A stretch of DNA of 64,000 nucleotides from Oceaniglobus trochenteri (GTDB taxonomy: Bacteria; Pseudomonadota; Alphaproteobacteria; Rhodobacterales; Rhodobacteraceae), in assembly GCF_020529025.1 (NCBI RefSeq), contig NZ_JACNMM010000002.1:496001-560000 (forward strand). The letters run 5' to 3'. A program made the translations under genes and the position numbers. How positions within the stretch are numbered: position 1 is the first letter of the stretch; every line of letters starts with the position of its first letter. Below, piece by piece: positions 16,853-25,887 of this stretch. The notes under the pieces are model-generated. The model searched no databases and had not been told where the DNA came from. It saw only the letters and a list, made by a program, of their open reading frames with translations.

Positions 16853-17239
16853 ATGCCAGATCAACGCCTGTCCTTCAAGGATATGTGCTCAAGGTTCGAT
16901 GTGACGCCGCGCACCCTGAGGTACTATGAATATATCGAGCTGTTGCAGCCCGAGAAGGAGGGCCGCTCGCGGTTCTACCATTCGCGCGACATCGCCCGCA
17001 TGAAGCTGATCCTGCGGGGCCGGCGGTGGGGTTTCTCGCTTGAGGAAATCCGCCAGTGGCTTCTGATCTACGACAAGCAGGGCAACGATGCACAGATGGC
17101 CGAATGGGTCCGCCTGGCCGACCGGCAGCTGACCACCCTGCGCGCCGAATTCACCCAGCTGGAAAAGACGATCGGCGAGCTTGAGGAGATGCGCAACCAG
17201 GTCGCGAACGAGATGAAATCCGACGGCGACCCCACCTGA
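16853..17239 (+). CDS. MerR-family transcriptional regulator (first of two)
   Basis: A 128-residue MerR protein: winged HTH at residues 6-75 (FDVTPRTLRYYEYIELLQPEK ... [11 protein letters not shown]) and a C-terminal coiled coil (LADRQLTTLRAEFTQLEKTIGELEEM) for dimerisation. No metal-binding cysteines, so it is not a metal sensor. GAGGAGG lies 8 bases before the start. The second MerR gene, 217 bases on, is clearly related and leads an acyl-CoA oxidation operon; MerR proteins of this size (LiuR type) control branched-chain amino-acid or fatty-acid catabolism in proteobacteria. The precise role of each copy is unknown. Confidence 0.9.
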   Translation: MPDQRLSFKDMCSRFDVTPRTLRYYEYIELLQPEKEGRSRFYHSRDIARMKLILRGRRWGFSLEEIRQWLLIYDKQGNDAQMAEWVRLADRQLTTLRAEFTQLEKTIGELEEMRNQVANEMKSDGDPT

Positions 17240-17373
17240 CCTTGCGTCAGGAACCGCCCCCAGGGCGGCCCGGACAAGGGGAATTGAAAGCGCTTTGGCC
17301 CAAGTTTAATTGCGTATTCCCCTACGTCATCTTTTGCATAATTTCACGCCACGGCAAGTGACGCGACGTTCCG

Positions 17374-17389
17374 TTTACGTCCACGTCAA
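17374..17389. promoter_or_regulatory. ACGT-type inverted repeat, candidate MerR operator
   Basis: TTTACGT-CC-ACGTCAA has arms matching at six of seven positions when inverted. It lies 68 bases before the second merR start. ACGT-containing palindromes of this type are recognised by LiuR-like MerR regulators of acyl-CoA catabolism. Binding by either adjacent MerR protein is inferred. Confidence 0.5.
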
Positions 17390-17456
17390 CCAATCTTGTA
17401 AGGTGATGGAAACCGACGCATCTCAGGCCGGTAATCGGAGCTGAGAGGTACTGGAA

Positions 17457-17855
17457 ATGGAAAAGCAAACGATGACGATCCGCGAGATGTGTGACGCCTT
17501 CAACGTGACGCCCCGCACCCTGCGGTTCTACGAGGCAAAGGAATTGCTGTTCCCGATCCGCGACGGACAGAAGCGCCTGTTCACCCATCGCGACCGCGCC
17601 CGCCTGACGCTGATCCTGCGGGGCAAGCGTTTTGGCTTCTCGCTGGAGGAAATCCGCCAGCTTCTCGATCTCTACAATGCCGACGATCAGCAGGTCACCC
17701 AGCTGTCGCGCACCTACGAGATCGCCAAAAGCCGCCTGGCCGAGATGGAACAGCAGCGCGCCGAACTGGACGAAGCGATTGCCGACCTGAAGAAACAACT
17801 GGACTGGGGGGCAGACCGCCTGGCCAGTCTTCGCGCCCACGACGCCGCAGCCTGA
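17457..17855 (+). CDS. MerR-family transcriptional regulator (second of two)
   Basis: A 132-residue MerR protein with HTH at about residues 7-76 ([19 protein letters not shown] ... [13 protein letters not shown]) and a coiled-coil tail. It shares long identical stretches with the first MerR ([24 protein letters not shown]), so the pair arose by duplication. It is 11 bases upstream of the acyl-CoA dehydrogenase gene and in the same operon, implying control of the beta-oxidation genes, probably autoregulated through the ACGT palindrome upstream. Confidence 0.9.
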   Translation: MEKQTMTIREMCDAFNVTPRTLRFYEAKELLFPIRDGQKRLFTHRDRARLTLILRGKRFGFSLEEIRQLLDLYNADDQQVTQLSRTYEIAKSRLAEMEQQRAELDEAIADLKKQLDWGADRLASLRAHDAAA

Positions 17856-17866
17856 GGAGCACAGCC

Positions 17867-19642
17867 ATGCCCACCTACTCCGCCCCCACCAAGGACATGC
17901 AGTTCATCCTGCACAATGTCCTCGAAATCACCTCGGCCGACATTCCCGGCTATGACGAACTTGACCGGGAGTTCACCGGGGCGATCCTGGAGGAAGCGGG
18001 CAAACTGGCCGAGAACGTGCTGGCCCCCCTGAACGTGGTGGGCGACGAACAGGGATGCACCCTGGAAAACGGCGTGGTGCGCACCCCCGAGGGGTTCAAG
18101 GGCGCCTATGACCAGATGCGCGAAGGCGGCTGGATCGGGCTGGACTGCGACCCCGAATTCGGCGGCCAGGGCATGCCCTATCTGCTGAACTCGGCCGTGG
18201 GAGAGATTTTCGTCTCGGCCAACATGGCCTTCAACATGTACCAGGGGCTGAGCCACGGCGCCTACAACGCCATCCACACCCACGGCACCGACGAACAGAA
18301 GGCGACCTACCTGCCGAAGATGGTCGAGGGGTCCTGGTCGGGCACCATGAACCTGACCGAGCCGCACTGCGGCACCGACCTGGGCCTGATCCGCACCAAG
18401 GCCGAACCCCAGGATGACGGCACCTACAAGGTGAGCGGTCAGAAGATCTGGATCTCGGCCGGGGAACACGACCTGACCGACAACATCATCCACCTGGTCC
18501 TGGCCAAGATCCCGGGCGGCCCCGATGGCGTGAAGGGCATTTCCCTGTTCATCGTGCCGAAATTCCTGGTGAACGAGGACGGAAGCCTAGGCGCACGCAA
18601 CGCCTTGTCCTGCGGCGGGCTGGAAAAGAAAATGGGCATTCACGGCAATGCCACCTGCGTGATGAACTACGATGGCGCCACCGGCTACCTGATCGGCGAG
18701 ATGCACAAGGGCATGCGCGCCATGTTCACCATGATGAACGAGGCGCGGCTTGGCGTCGGCCTTCAGGGCTATGCCCAGGGTGTCGTGGCCTACCAGAACG
18801 CGCTTGGGTTCGCCCAGGACCGCTTGCAGGGCCGCGCCGTGACCGGCGCCGAAGCACCCGACAAACCGGCCGATCCGATCATCGTCCACCCCGACGTGCG
18901 GCGCAACCTGCTGCACCAGAAGAGTTTCGTCGAGGGCGCCCGCGCCTTCACCTTCTGGGGCGCCTCGCTGATCGACCGCGCCCGCCGCAACGACGACGCC
19001 GAGGCCGAGGCGCTGATCTCGCTGCTGACGCCCGTTCTGAAAGGCTTCCTGACCGACAAGGGTTTTGAAACGACCGTGCTGGCCCAGCAGACCCTGGGCG
19101 GATCGGGCTTCACCCGCGAATGGGGGCTGGAGCAGTTCGTGCGCGATGCCCGGATCACCATGATCTATGAGGGCACCAACGGCATCCAGTCGCTTGATCT
19201 GGTGGGCCGCAAGCTGGGCCTGAACGGCGGCAAGACGGTGATGGGCTTCTTCGAGATGGTGAAAGCCTTCATCAAGGAAAACGAAGGCGATGCCGAACTG
19301 AAAGCCGGCTTCCTCGACCCGCTGAAGGCGGCCAGCAAGGATCTGCAGGCGGCGGGGATGTATTTCATGCAGAACATGAAAAACCCCAACGATGCGCTCT
19401 CTGGCTCCTACGACTTCATGCACCTCTTCGGCCATGTCTGCCTGGGGCTGATGTGGGCCAAGATGGCCAAGGCGTCGATGGCGGCGCTTGCGGCAGGCGA
19501 TACCGACAGGGCCTTCCATGAAACCAAGGTCGCGACGGGGCGTTACTACATGGCGCGCCAGCTTCCCGCGACGGCCATGCACCTGGCCCGCATCACCAGC
19601 GGAGCGGAAACGGTGATGGAACTCGACGCCGCGAACTTCTAG
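17867..19642 (+). CDS. Acyl-CoA dehydrogenase, large C-terminal-extended type
   Basis: A 591-residue FAD-dependent acyl-CoA dehydrogenase of the long form that includes FadE-like and DmdC enzymes. The core contains [33 protein letters not shown] and the catalytic Glu in [13 protein letters not shown]; residues beyond about 470 form the extra C-terminal helical domain. It introduces the alpha,beta double bond in acyl-CoA. DmdC (3-methylthiopropanoyl-CoA dehydrogenase of DMSP breakdown) is the closest alternative by architecture; the neighbouring thiolase and FadJ-type gene favour fatty-acid oxidation. GAGGAG precedes the start. Confidence 0.9.
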   Translation: MPTYSAPTKDMQFILHNVLEITSADIPGYDELDREFTGAILEEAGKLAENVLAPLNVVGDEQGCTLENGVVRTPEGFKGAYDQMREGGWIGLDCDPEFGGQGMPYLLNSAVGEIFVSANMAFNMYQGLSHGAYNAIHTHGTDEQKATYLPKMVEGSWSGTMNLTEPHCGTDLGLIRTKAEPQDDGTYKVSGQKIWISAGEHDLTDNIIHLVLAKIPGGPDGVKGISLFIVPKFLVNEDGSLGARNALSCGGLEKKMGIHGNATCVMNYDGATGYLIGEMHKGMRAMFTMMNEARLGVGLQGYAQGVVAYQNALGFAQDRLQGRAVTGAEAPDKPADPIIVHPDVRRNLLHQKSFVEGARAFTFWGASLIDRARRNDDAEAEALISLLTPVLKGFLTDKGFETTVLAQQTLGGSGFTREWGLEQFVRDARITMIYEGTNGIQSLDLVGRKLGLNGGKTVMGFFEMVKAFIKENEGDAELKAGFLDPLKAASKDLQAAGMYFMQNMKNPNDALSGSYDFMHLFGHVCLGLMWAKMAKASMAALAAGDTDRAFHETKVATGRYYMARQLPATAMHLARITSGAETVMELDAANF

Positions 19643-19666
19643 CGTCCCGTCCGAAAGGAGAACGCC

Positions 19667-19879
19667 ATGCCGAAACGGTTCAAGACCACACGCCGCCTGC
19701 CCGTCGCGATGACCGAGGACGGGTACCGGAGGCTGAAGCGGTTTTCCGACGAGGCAGGGCTGGAGGAAGGCGAGGCGCTGAGTTTCCTGTTCGAGCATTT
19801 CGACAGCGTGATCCACCGCGAAAACCTGACCGCGCGCCTGCGGTTGTTCCTGGCCGAACTCGAAGCGCGCAAGAGGTGA
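19667..19879 (+). CDS. Small protein with ribbon-helix-helix-like sequence
   Basis: A 70-residue basic protein with AAAGGAG before its ATG, 24 bases behind the acyl-CoA dehydrogenase. The segment RRLPVAMTEDGYRRLKRFS, an EAGLEEGEALSF turn and a following helix resemble a ribbon-helix-helix fold, but I do not recognise a named family. Strong GC3 and the ribosome-binding site support it as a real gene of the same operon. Function unknown; a DNA-binding role is only a possibility. Confidence 0.72.
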   Translation: MPKRFKTTRRLPVAMTEDGYRRLKRFSDEAGLEEGEALSFLFEHFDSVIHRENLTARLRLFLAELEARKR

Positions 19880-19900
19880 CGCGGTGCGGTTTGCAAGGGA

Positions 19901-19938
19901 GGGACGCCTCCGGCGGGAGTATTTGGACAAAGAAGAAA
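19901..19938. repeat. GGAGTATTTGG/ACAAAGAAGAA repeat behind the acyl-CoA dehydrogenase operon
   Basis: Reads GACGCCTCCGGCGGGAGTAT then TTGGACAAAGAAGAAACC, starting 21 bases past a stop codon. An inverted partner follows at 20092-20120. Confidence 0.7.
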
Positions 19939-20063
19939 CCCAAGTGGGTGCGCTCCATCGCCATATCGGTCTTACCCAGTGCCCTTGCCGGGCGGCGATG
20001 GAGCGGCTTCTCCTTTGGCGGTCATCGGCTCTCCAGCCTGTACCGCATCACGATGATCGCGCG

Positions 20064-20073
20064 TTAACGTTAA
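20064..20073. promoter_or_regulatory. TTAACGTTAA palindrome upstream of gst-fadA-fadJ
   Basis: A perfect 10-base palindrome centred on ACGT, 95 bases before the GST start, in the only sizeable gap of the beta-oxidation block. It shares the ACGT core with the box at 17374-17389 and could be a second operator for the MerR pair. Confidence 0.3.
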
Positions 20074-20091
20074 TGAAACCCTACCGATTGC

Positions 20092-20120
20092 CTTCTTCTT
20101 TGTAAAAATACTCGCCGGGG
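20092..20120. repeat. Inverted partner repeat, TTCTTCTTTGT/AAAAATACTC
   Basis: Complementary in sense to 19901-19938, with CTTCTTCTTTGTAAAAATAC then TCGCCGGGGG. The two copies enclose 150 bases that hold the TTAACGTTAA palindrome and no gene. Confidence 0.65.
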
Positions 20121-20168
20121 GTGCGGGGGTGGCAAACCCCCGCTCCGACACTGGCAAAGGGAGCAACC

Positions 20169-20834
20169 ATGACGATAAAACTCTATTGTTTCGGAGAGAG
20201 CGGCAACGCCTACAAGGCTGCGCTGGCACTGGAACTCTCGGGGCTCGACTGGGCGCCGGTGAAGGTGGATTTCTTCAACGGCGAAACCCGCACACCCGCT
20301 TTCCGCACCGACATCAACGCCATGGGCGAAGCGCCGGTGATGGTGGACGGTGACTGCCGGCTGAGCCAATCGGGCGTGATCATGGATTACGTCGCCGAGA
20401 AGTCCGGCAAGCTGGGCGGTGCCACCCCCGAGGCACGGCGCGAGATCCTGCGCTGGATGTTCTGGGACAACCACAAGCTTTCCAGTCAGGCGGGCATGTG
20501 CCGTTTCCTGATGAACTTCCTTCCCGCGGAAAAGCGCCCGGCCGAAGTGATCGCCTTTACCCAGGGCCGCCTGAAGGCCGCCTATCAGGTTCTTGACACC
20601 CACCTTGGCGAACGAAAGTGGATCGCCGGTGAAGAGGTCAGCATCGCCGATCTGAGCTGCTGCGGTTATCTTTATTACCCCGAGCCCTTCGGGTTCGACC
20701 GTGCCGACTGGCCCAACATCGACCGCTGGCTGGACGACATCGCCGCCCTGCCCGGTTGGAAGCACCCCTACGATCTCATGCCCGGGTCGCCCGCCGACCG
20801 GGCACAGGAAAGCGCGTCTGCGGGCCGTGTATGA
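20169..20834 (+). CDS. Glutathione S-transferase family protein
   Basis: A 221-residue two-domain GST: thioredoxin-like N-terminal domain (LYCFGESGNAYKAALAL ... EAPVMVD and QSGVIMDYVAEK for the glutathione site) and an all-helical C-terminal domain with WIAGEEVSIADL, the conserved N-capping/hydrophobic staple motif. ATG at 20169 chosen for the typical MTIKLYCFGE start; AAAGGGAGC precedes it. It lies directly before the thiolase gene (11-base gap), suggesting a role in detoxifying or processing acyl-derived intermediates. Substrate unknown. Confidence 0.88.
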   Translation: MTIKLYCFGESGNAYKAALALELSGLDWAPVKVDFFNGETRTPAFRTDINAMGEAPVMVDGDCRLSQSGVIMDYVAEKSGKLGGATPEARREILRWMFWDNHKLSSQAGMCRFLMNFLPAEKRPAEVIAFTQGRLKAAYQVLDTHLGERKWIAGEEVSIADLSCCGYLYYPEPFGFDRADWPNIDRWLDDIAALPGWKHPYDLMPGSPADRAQESASAGRV

Positions 20835-20845
20835 AAGGAATGACC

Positions 20846-22057
20846 ATGACCGATGCCTATATCTTCGACGCCGTGCGCAGCCCCCGTGGCAAGGGCCGCG
20901 CCGATGGTGCCCTGCACGAAGTCACCAGTATCCGGCTTTCGGCGCTGATGCTGAACGCGATCAAGGCCCGCAACGGGCTGGAAGGCCACGCAGTCGAGGA
21001 CGTGATCTGGGGCAATGTCACCCAGGTGGGCGAACAGGGCGGTTGCCTGGCGCGGACGGCCGTTCTGGCCTCGGAGCTTGACCAGGCGATCCCCGGCCTT
21101 GCCATCAACCGGTTCTGTGCCTCGGGCATGGAGGCGGTGAACCTGGCCGCCAACCAGGTGCGCGGCGGCGCCGGCGGCGGCTATATCGCCGGCGGGGTCG
21201 AGATGATGGGCCGTGTCGCCATGGGCAGCGATGGTGCTGCCATCGCCGTCGATCCCTCGATCGCCATGAACACCTATTTCGTGCCCCAGGGCATTTCCGC
21301 CGACATCATCGCCACCGAATACGGGTTCTCCCGTGACGATGCCGATGCGCTGGCCGTCGAATCCCAGAAGCGGGCCGCCGCTGCCTGGGCCGACAACCGC
21401 TTTGCCAAATCGATGATCGAAGTGAAGGACATCAACGGTCTGCCCATCCTGAGCCGTGACGAATACATGCGCCCGGGCACCGACATGCAGAGCCTTGGCG
21501 CGCTCAAGCCCAGCTTCAAGGACATGGGCGAGGTGATGCCGGGCTTCGACAAGGTCGCGCTGATGAAATATCCGCATCTCGAGGCGATCAACCACATTCA
21601 TCACGCCGGGAACTCGTCGGGCATCGTCGATGGCTCTGCCGCCGTCCTTATCGGCAGCAAGGAATGGGGCGAGGCGCATGGGTTGAAGCCCCGCGCCCGC
21701 ATCCGCGCCACCGCCAAGATCGGCACCGACCCCACCATCATGCTGACCGGCCCGGTGCCGGTAACCGAAAAGATCCTGAAGGATCACGGCATGGCGATTT
21801 CCGACATCGACCTGTTCGAGGTGAACGAGGCCTTCGCCAGCGTGGTTCTGCGGTTCATGCAGGCCTTCGACGTCGATCCTTCGGTGGTGAATGTCAATGG
21901 CGGCAGCATCGCCATGGGCCACCCCCTGGGCGCCACCGGGGCGATCATCATCGGCACCCTGCTGGACGAGCTGGAACGCTCGGACAAGGAGGTGGGTCTT
22001 GCCACCCTGTGCATCGCGTCCGGCATGGGCGCGGCCACCATCATCGAACGCGTGTGA
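20846..22057 (+). CDS. fadA: Acetyl-CoA C-acyltransferase (3-ketoacyl-CoA thiolase)
   Basis: A 403-residue thiolase for the last step of beta-oxidation. The acyl-accepting Cys is in [12 protein letters not shown] (about residue 92), the second active-site motif is [15 protein letters not shown] (His) and the third is [10 protein letters not shown] (Cys). The start was chosen at 20846 because AAAGGA lies six bases upstream; two further in-frame ATGs occur just before it. It is followed after 11 bases by the FadJ-type gene, with which it probably forms the trifunctional complex. Confidence 0.93.
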   Translation: MTDAYIFDAVRSPRGKGRADGALHEVTSIRLSALMLNAIKARNGLEGHAVEDVIWGNVTQVGEQGGCLARTAVLASELDQAIPGLAINRFCASGMEAVNLAANQVRGGAGGGYIAGGVEMMGRVAMGSDGAAIAVDPSIAMNTYFVPQGISADIIATEYGFSRDDADALAVESQKRAAAAWADNRFAKSMIEVKDINGLPILSRDEYMRPGTDMQSLGALKPSFKDMGEVMPGFDKVALMKYPHLEAINHIHHAGNSSGIVDGSAAVLIGSKEWGEAHGLKPRARIRATAKIGTDPTIMLTGPVPVTEKILKDHGMAISDIDLFEVNEAFASVVLRFMQAFDVDPSVVNVNGGSIAMGHPLGATGAIIIGTLLDELERSDKEVGLATLCIASGMGAATIIERV

Positions 22058-22068
22058 GGAGCGAAGCC

Positions 22069-24258
22069 ATGACCGATTTCACCTATGAAGTGGATGCCGA
22101 CGGCGTAGCCGTGATCACCTGGGACGCGCCGGGCAAGTCGATGAACGTGTTGACCCGCGAGGCGTTCGCGCTGGTCGAAGACCATATCGACCGGGCGCTG
22201 GCCGACGACGCCGTGAAGGGCGTGGTCATCACCAGCGGCAAGAAGGATTTCGCCGGGGGGATGGACCTGAACGTGCTGGCCAGCATCCGCGAGGAATCGG
22301 GCGAGAACCCGGCGCAGGGGCTGTTCGATTTCACGATGAACGGCCACCGCATCCTGCGCAAGCTGGAGCGCGCGGGGCTGGACCCCAAGACCAACAAGGG
22401 CGGCAAGCCTGTCGCCTGCGCGATCAATGGCACCTGTGCGGGCATCGGCACCGAGATCGCCCTGGCCTGTCATCGCCGGTTCATGACCGACAACGAAAAG
22501 GCCAGGATCGGCCTGCCGGAAATCCTGCTGGGCATTTTCCCCGGCGGTGGCGGCACCACGCGGTATTCGCGGATGGTGGGGGCCATGGCGGCCTCTCCGG
22601 TGCTGCTGGAAGGCAAGATGCTGGACCCGAAAAAGGCGAAATCCGCCTCGCTGGTCGATGAGGTTTCGGCCGATCCGCTGGCCGATGCCAAGGCCTGGGT
22701 GCTGTCGGCCGGCGACGCCGACATCGTGAAGCCCTGGGATGTGAAGGGCTGGAAGATGCCGGGCGGCGCGCCCTATCACCCCGCCGGGTTCATGACCTTC
22801 GTGGGTGCCTCGGCCATGGTGAATGGCAAGACCCAGGGCGTTTACCCGGCGGCCAAGGCGCTGCTCAGCGCGGTTTACGAGGGGGCCATGGTGCCTTTCG
22901 ACACGGCGCTGAAGATCGAGGCGCGGTGGTTCACCCATGTGCTGATGAACCCCTCCAGCAGCGCGATGATCCGCAGCCTGTTCATCAACAAGCAGGCGCT
23001 GGAAAAAGGTGCGAACCGCCCCGATGTGGCCGATCAGACCGTGAAGAAGGTCGGTGTTCTGGGCGCGGGCATGATGGGGGCCGGTATCGCCCTGGTGTCG
23101 GCACTGGCCGGGATCGAGGTTGTCCTTCTGGATCAGAAGCAGGAAGCCGCAGACAAGGGCAAATCCTATACCGCCGATTACATGGACAAGGGGATTTCCC
23201 GCAAGAAGGCCACCCCCGAGAAGAAGGACAAGGTGCTGTCGCTGATTACCGCCACCACCGATTATGACGCGCTGAAAGGCTGCGATCTGATCGTCGAGGC
23301 GGTGTTCGAGGACATGGGCATCAAGGCCGAGGTGACCAAGGCGGTCGAGGCCGTGGTGGGAAGCGATTGCATCTTCGCCACCAACACCTCGACCCTGCCG
23401 ATCAGCGACCTGGCCCGCGCCAGCCAGCGGCCCGAACAGTTCATCGGCATCCACTTCTTTTCGCCAGTCGACAAGATGATGCTTGTAGAAATCATCAAGG
23501 GCGCGAAAACCGGCGATGTGGCCGTGGCCAAGGCGCTGGATTTCGTGCGCCAGATCCGCAAGACGCCCATCGTGGTGAACGACGCGCGGTTCTTCTACGC
23601 CAACCGCTGCATCATTCCCTACATCAACGAAGGCATCCGCATGGTGAAGGAGGGCGTTGCCCCCGCCCTGATCGAAAACGCCGCCAAGATGCTGGGTTTC
23701 CCCCTGGGGCCGCTGCAACTGGTGGACGAAACCAGCATCGACCTTGGCGTGAAGATCGCCAAGGCCACCAAGGCGGCCATGGGCGATACCTATCCCGACG
23801 AGGCGGTGGACGAGGTTCTGTTCTGGATGGCCGACGAAGGGCGCCTGGGCCGCAAGGCGAAGGCGGGCTTTTATGCCTATGACGACAAGGGCAAGCGCCA
23901 GGGCCTGTGGGACGGGCTGTCGAAGTTCCCCGAGGCAGACGATCAACCCGACCTGTCCGAGGTACAGCATCGCCTGATGTTCGCGCAGGTGCTGGAAGCG
24001 GTGCGCGCGCTTGAGGATGGCGTGCTGACCGACATCCGCGAAGGCGACGTGGGCGCGATCCTGGGCTGGGGCTTTGCCCCTTGGTCGGGCGGGCCGTTCA
24101 GCTGGCTGGATATCCTTGGCGCGGCGCGGGCGGTCGAAATCTGCGACCGGCTGAGCGAAAGCCATGGCGAACGCTTTGCGACGCCGGAAATGCTGCGTGA
24201 AATGGCCGCGAAGGGTGAAACTTTCTACGGGCGCGCCGAAGCGCAGCGCGCCGCCTGA
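22069..24258 (+). CDS. fadJ: FadB/FadJ-type enoyl-CoA hydratase / 3-hydroxyacyl-CoA dehydrogenase
   Basis: A 729-residue bifunctional beta-oxidation enzyme. The N-terminal crotonase domain (about 1-290) has VVITSGKKDFAGGMDL and AINGTCAGIGTEIALACH; the NAD-binding 3-hydroxyacyl-CoA dehydrogenase domain begins VGVLGAGMMGAGIA (about residue 327) and continues with IVEAVFEDMGIKAEV and FFSPVDKMMLVEII; the C-terminal dehydrogenase domain covers about 505-725. Length equals FadB/FadJ. GAGGAGCGAAGCC precedes the ATG. Ends five bases before the convergent Hint gene. Confidence 0.94.
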   Translation: MTDFTYEVDADGVAVITWDAPGKSMNVLTREAFALVEDHIDRALADDAVKGVVITSGKKDFAGGMDLNVLASIREESGENPAQGLFDFTMNGHRILRKLERAGLDPKTNKGGKPVACAINGTCAGIGTEIALACHRRFMTDNEKARIGLPEILLGIFPGGGGTTRYSRMVGAMAASPVLLEGKMLDPKKAKSASLVDEVSADPLADAKAWVLSAGDADIVKPWDVKGWKMPGGAPYHPAGFMTFVGASAMVNGKTQGVYPAAKALLSAVYEGAMVPFDTALKIEARWFTHVLMNPSSSAMIRSLFINKQALEKGANRPDVADQTVKKVGVLGAGMMGAGIALVSALAGIEVVLLDQKQEAADKGKSYTADYMDKGISRKKATPEKKDKVLSLITATTDYDALKGCDLIVEAVFEDMGIKAEVTKAVEAVVGSDCIFATNTSTLPISDLARASQRPEQFIGIHFFSPVDKMMLVEIIKGAKTGDVAVAKALDFVRQIRKTPIVVNDARFFYANRCIIPYINEGIRMVKEGVAPALIENAAKMLGFPLGPLQLVDETSIDLGVKIAKATKAAMGDTYPDEAVDEVLFWMADEGRLGRKAKAGFYAYDDKGKRQGLWDGLSKFPEADDQPDLSEVQHRLMFAQVLEAVRALEDGVLTDIREGDVGAILGWGFAPWSGGPFSWLDILGAARAVEICDRLSESHGERFATPEMLREMAAKGETFYGRAEAQRAA

Positions 24259-24263
24259 GATCG

Positions 24264-24944
24264 CTATTCCGGCATCGCCCCCCAAAGGGCGGTGTCGGCC
24301 CCCGTTTCGATCAGGGTCAGCAGGGCTTCGGCCTGATCCAGCGGCAGGGGCGCATAGGCCGGGGCGCCGGTGGTGTGGGCCATGTCGATCATTTCGGTGA
24401 CGGCCCGTTTGGCCGGGCAGAAGAACAGCACGCCCATGTTGGCGAACACCACCTGATCGTCGGCAAAGCGCAGGGTGATCACGTCAACCTCGCGCGGCAT
24501 GGCCACCAGTTCGACGCCCGCACATTCGGCAAGGGCCGCCGCGGGGATCAGCACGAAGGGGTCGCCCAGCACGTCCTCGGCGCAATCGGCCTCGATCATC
24601 ACCACCTGTTCGGGCAGCAGCATCGTCTCGGTCCGGTTGCCCAGAACGCCCTTGCCCACCCGAAGCGGCCACAGGTGGCGGGGGCAGGCCGTGGGCGAAG
24701 ACCAGAGATGCCCCCGTTCGACCGCGACAACCTCTTGCATGCCGCCATCAAAGGTCAGAACCCGGTCACCCGGGATGACACCTTCCACCGGGCGCCAGCC
24801 CATCGAAGTGGCCACCTGCGTTCCTGCAACCATGCCCGTCGCCAAACCGCCCTTGGCCATGTCACCGCCATCGGCGGCGGCGCTGTGTTCTGCCTGACCC
24901 AGCGTCACTTCCTTGGCTCTTCCCCAACTTCCGAAACCGAACAT
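24264..24944 (-). CDS. Hint-domain protein lacking the catalytic cysteine
   Basis: A 226-residue protein whose residues 35-170 match the Hint_2 (hedgehog/intein-type) domain common in Rhodobacteraceae: GTQVATSMGWRPVEGVIPGDRVLTFDGG then LLPEQVVMIEAD. Hint domains normally start with Cys directly before the (F/T)xxGT segment; here that position reads GMVAGT, so the self-splicing nucleophile is absent. The protein has no signal peptide and no repeat-rich toxin or adhesin partner. Either a non-splicing structural descendant or an enzyme-dead copy. Function unknown. Confidence 0.8.
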   Translation of the reverse strand: MFGFGSWGRAKEVTLGQAEHSAAADGGDMAKGGLATGMVAGTQVATSMGWRPVEGVIPGDRVLTFDGGMQEVVAVERGHLWSSPTACPRHLWPLRVGKGVLGNRTETMLLPEQVVMIEADCAEDVLGDPFVLIPAAALAECAGVELVAMPREVDVITLRFADDQVVFANMGVLFFCPAKRAVTEMIDMAHTTGAPAYAPLPLDQAEALLTLIETGADTALWGAMPE

Positions 24945-25075
24945 CCCTTAACTTCCCATACTGATACGGCCTTTCTGGCCCCGCTGAACGATTGATCGCG
25001 GGGAAACTGGCCGTCACTCCGACGCAAAACCGGCAAATTTGTGTTAATTGCAACTGAGCGTTGATCGCCCTGCAA

Positions 25076-25720
25076 TCAGAACCCGTAGCCGAACCGCGCG
25101 ATGTCGCGGGCGCAGAGTTCGCCCACCAGGTTGCGCGTTTCCGTGTCATAAAGGCTGCGATAGCCAGCCGGGCGGCGCGATGGGTTCGCATGGGGCACCG
25201 CCAGCGCAAAGCCGAGGTGGGCCTCGAATGTGGCAAGATCGCGGCCCAGATGTTCCAGCCGCAGGAACAGCGCCGGACGCTCGGCCCCGTCCGATCCGGT
25301 GACGTAATGGGCAAACCCCTCACCGGCGAAGCTGCGCCGCGTCACCGGGTGGCGTAGGAAATCACCAAAGGCCAAGGTCTTTGCCAGGGGAACGGCGGGG
25401 TGGTCGAAGGTCTGATCGCGCAACCAGTGATAGTAGCTGGCCATCCTGTCCCATGGATTGCGCACGAGGGTCACCACCATCATGCGGGCCATCTCCTCGG
25501 GCGGCAGGATGCCTTCGATATCCGCAAGGGTCGAATGCTTCCAAAGCCGCCCCCGCGCGGTCAGCCCCTTCAGCCGCCCCCGCCGCCGCCGCGCCTTGGG
25601 GGTGTCGCCGATCAGGATATCGTCCTTCATCGCCCGCGCCTCCAGCGCCAGGGCAAGCGAAGTGCCGCCCGTCTTGGGCGCATGGGCAAAGATGTATCCG
25701 CGACCGGGCGAAATGATCAT
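25076..25720 (-). CDS. Sulfotransferase family 2 domain protein
   Basis: About 214 residues of a PAPS-dependent sulfotransferase. The 5'-phosphosulfate loop is HAPKTGGTS near the N-terminus and the 3'-phosphate motif is LVRNPWDRMASYYHWL. These enzymes sulfate carbohydrates or other hydroxyl groups, often on surface polysaccharides. I place the start at the ATG at 25720 because homologues begin just before the PKTGGTS loop; in-frame ATGs up to 25846 lack family similarity, and no convincing ribosome-binding site marks any of them. Stands alone. Confidence 0.8.
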   Translation of the reverse strand: MIISPGRGYIFAHAPKTGGTSLALALEARAMKDDILIGDTPKARRRRGRLKGLTARGRLWKHSTLADIEGILPPEEMARMMVVTLVRNPWDRMASYYHWLRDQTFDHPAVPLAKTLAFGDFLRHPVTRRSFAGEGFAHYVTGSDGAERPALFLRLEHLGRDLATFEAHLGFALAVPHANPSRRPAGYRSLYDTETRNLVGELCARDIARFGYGF

Positions 25721-25887
25721 GCAAAGGCCAATAGCGCCCGCCTGTCGCCACATCAATCGTTTCGCGCCCACCCCGCCCGATTGCGCCGCAGACAGGGGCC
25801 GATCGCGATTGTCGCCACCTGCCGATTGCCCTATCATTGCGTACAATAATGACAGTGAGGCGGCCGCAAACCCCGCCCGGCAGGTAA

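Noticed and set aside
17867-19642. Calling the acyl-CoA dehydrogenase DmdC.
   Set aside because: Architecture fits, but no dmdB or dmdD neighbour is present and the thiolase/FadJ context points to general beta-oxidation.
21784-24285. 833-codon minus-strand frame opposite fadA-fadJ.
   Set aside because: Shadow of strongly coding plus-strand genes; no homology features or ribosome-binding site.
10329-25847. Related short palindromes ATTGTATGCAAT (10329) and ATTGCGTACAAT (25836).
   Set aside because: Only four-base arms, two occurrences, and no shared function of the neighbouring genes.
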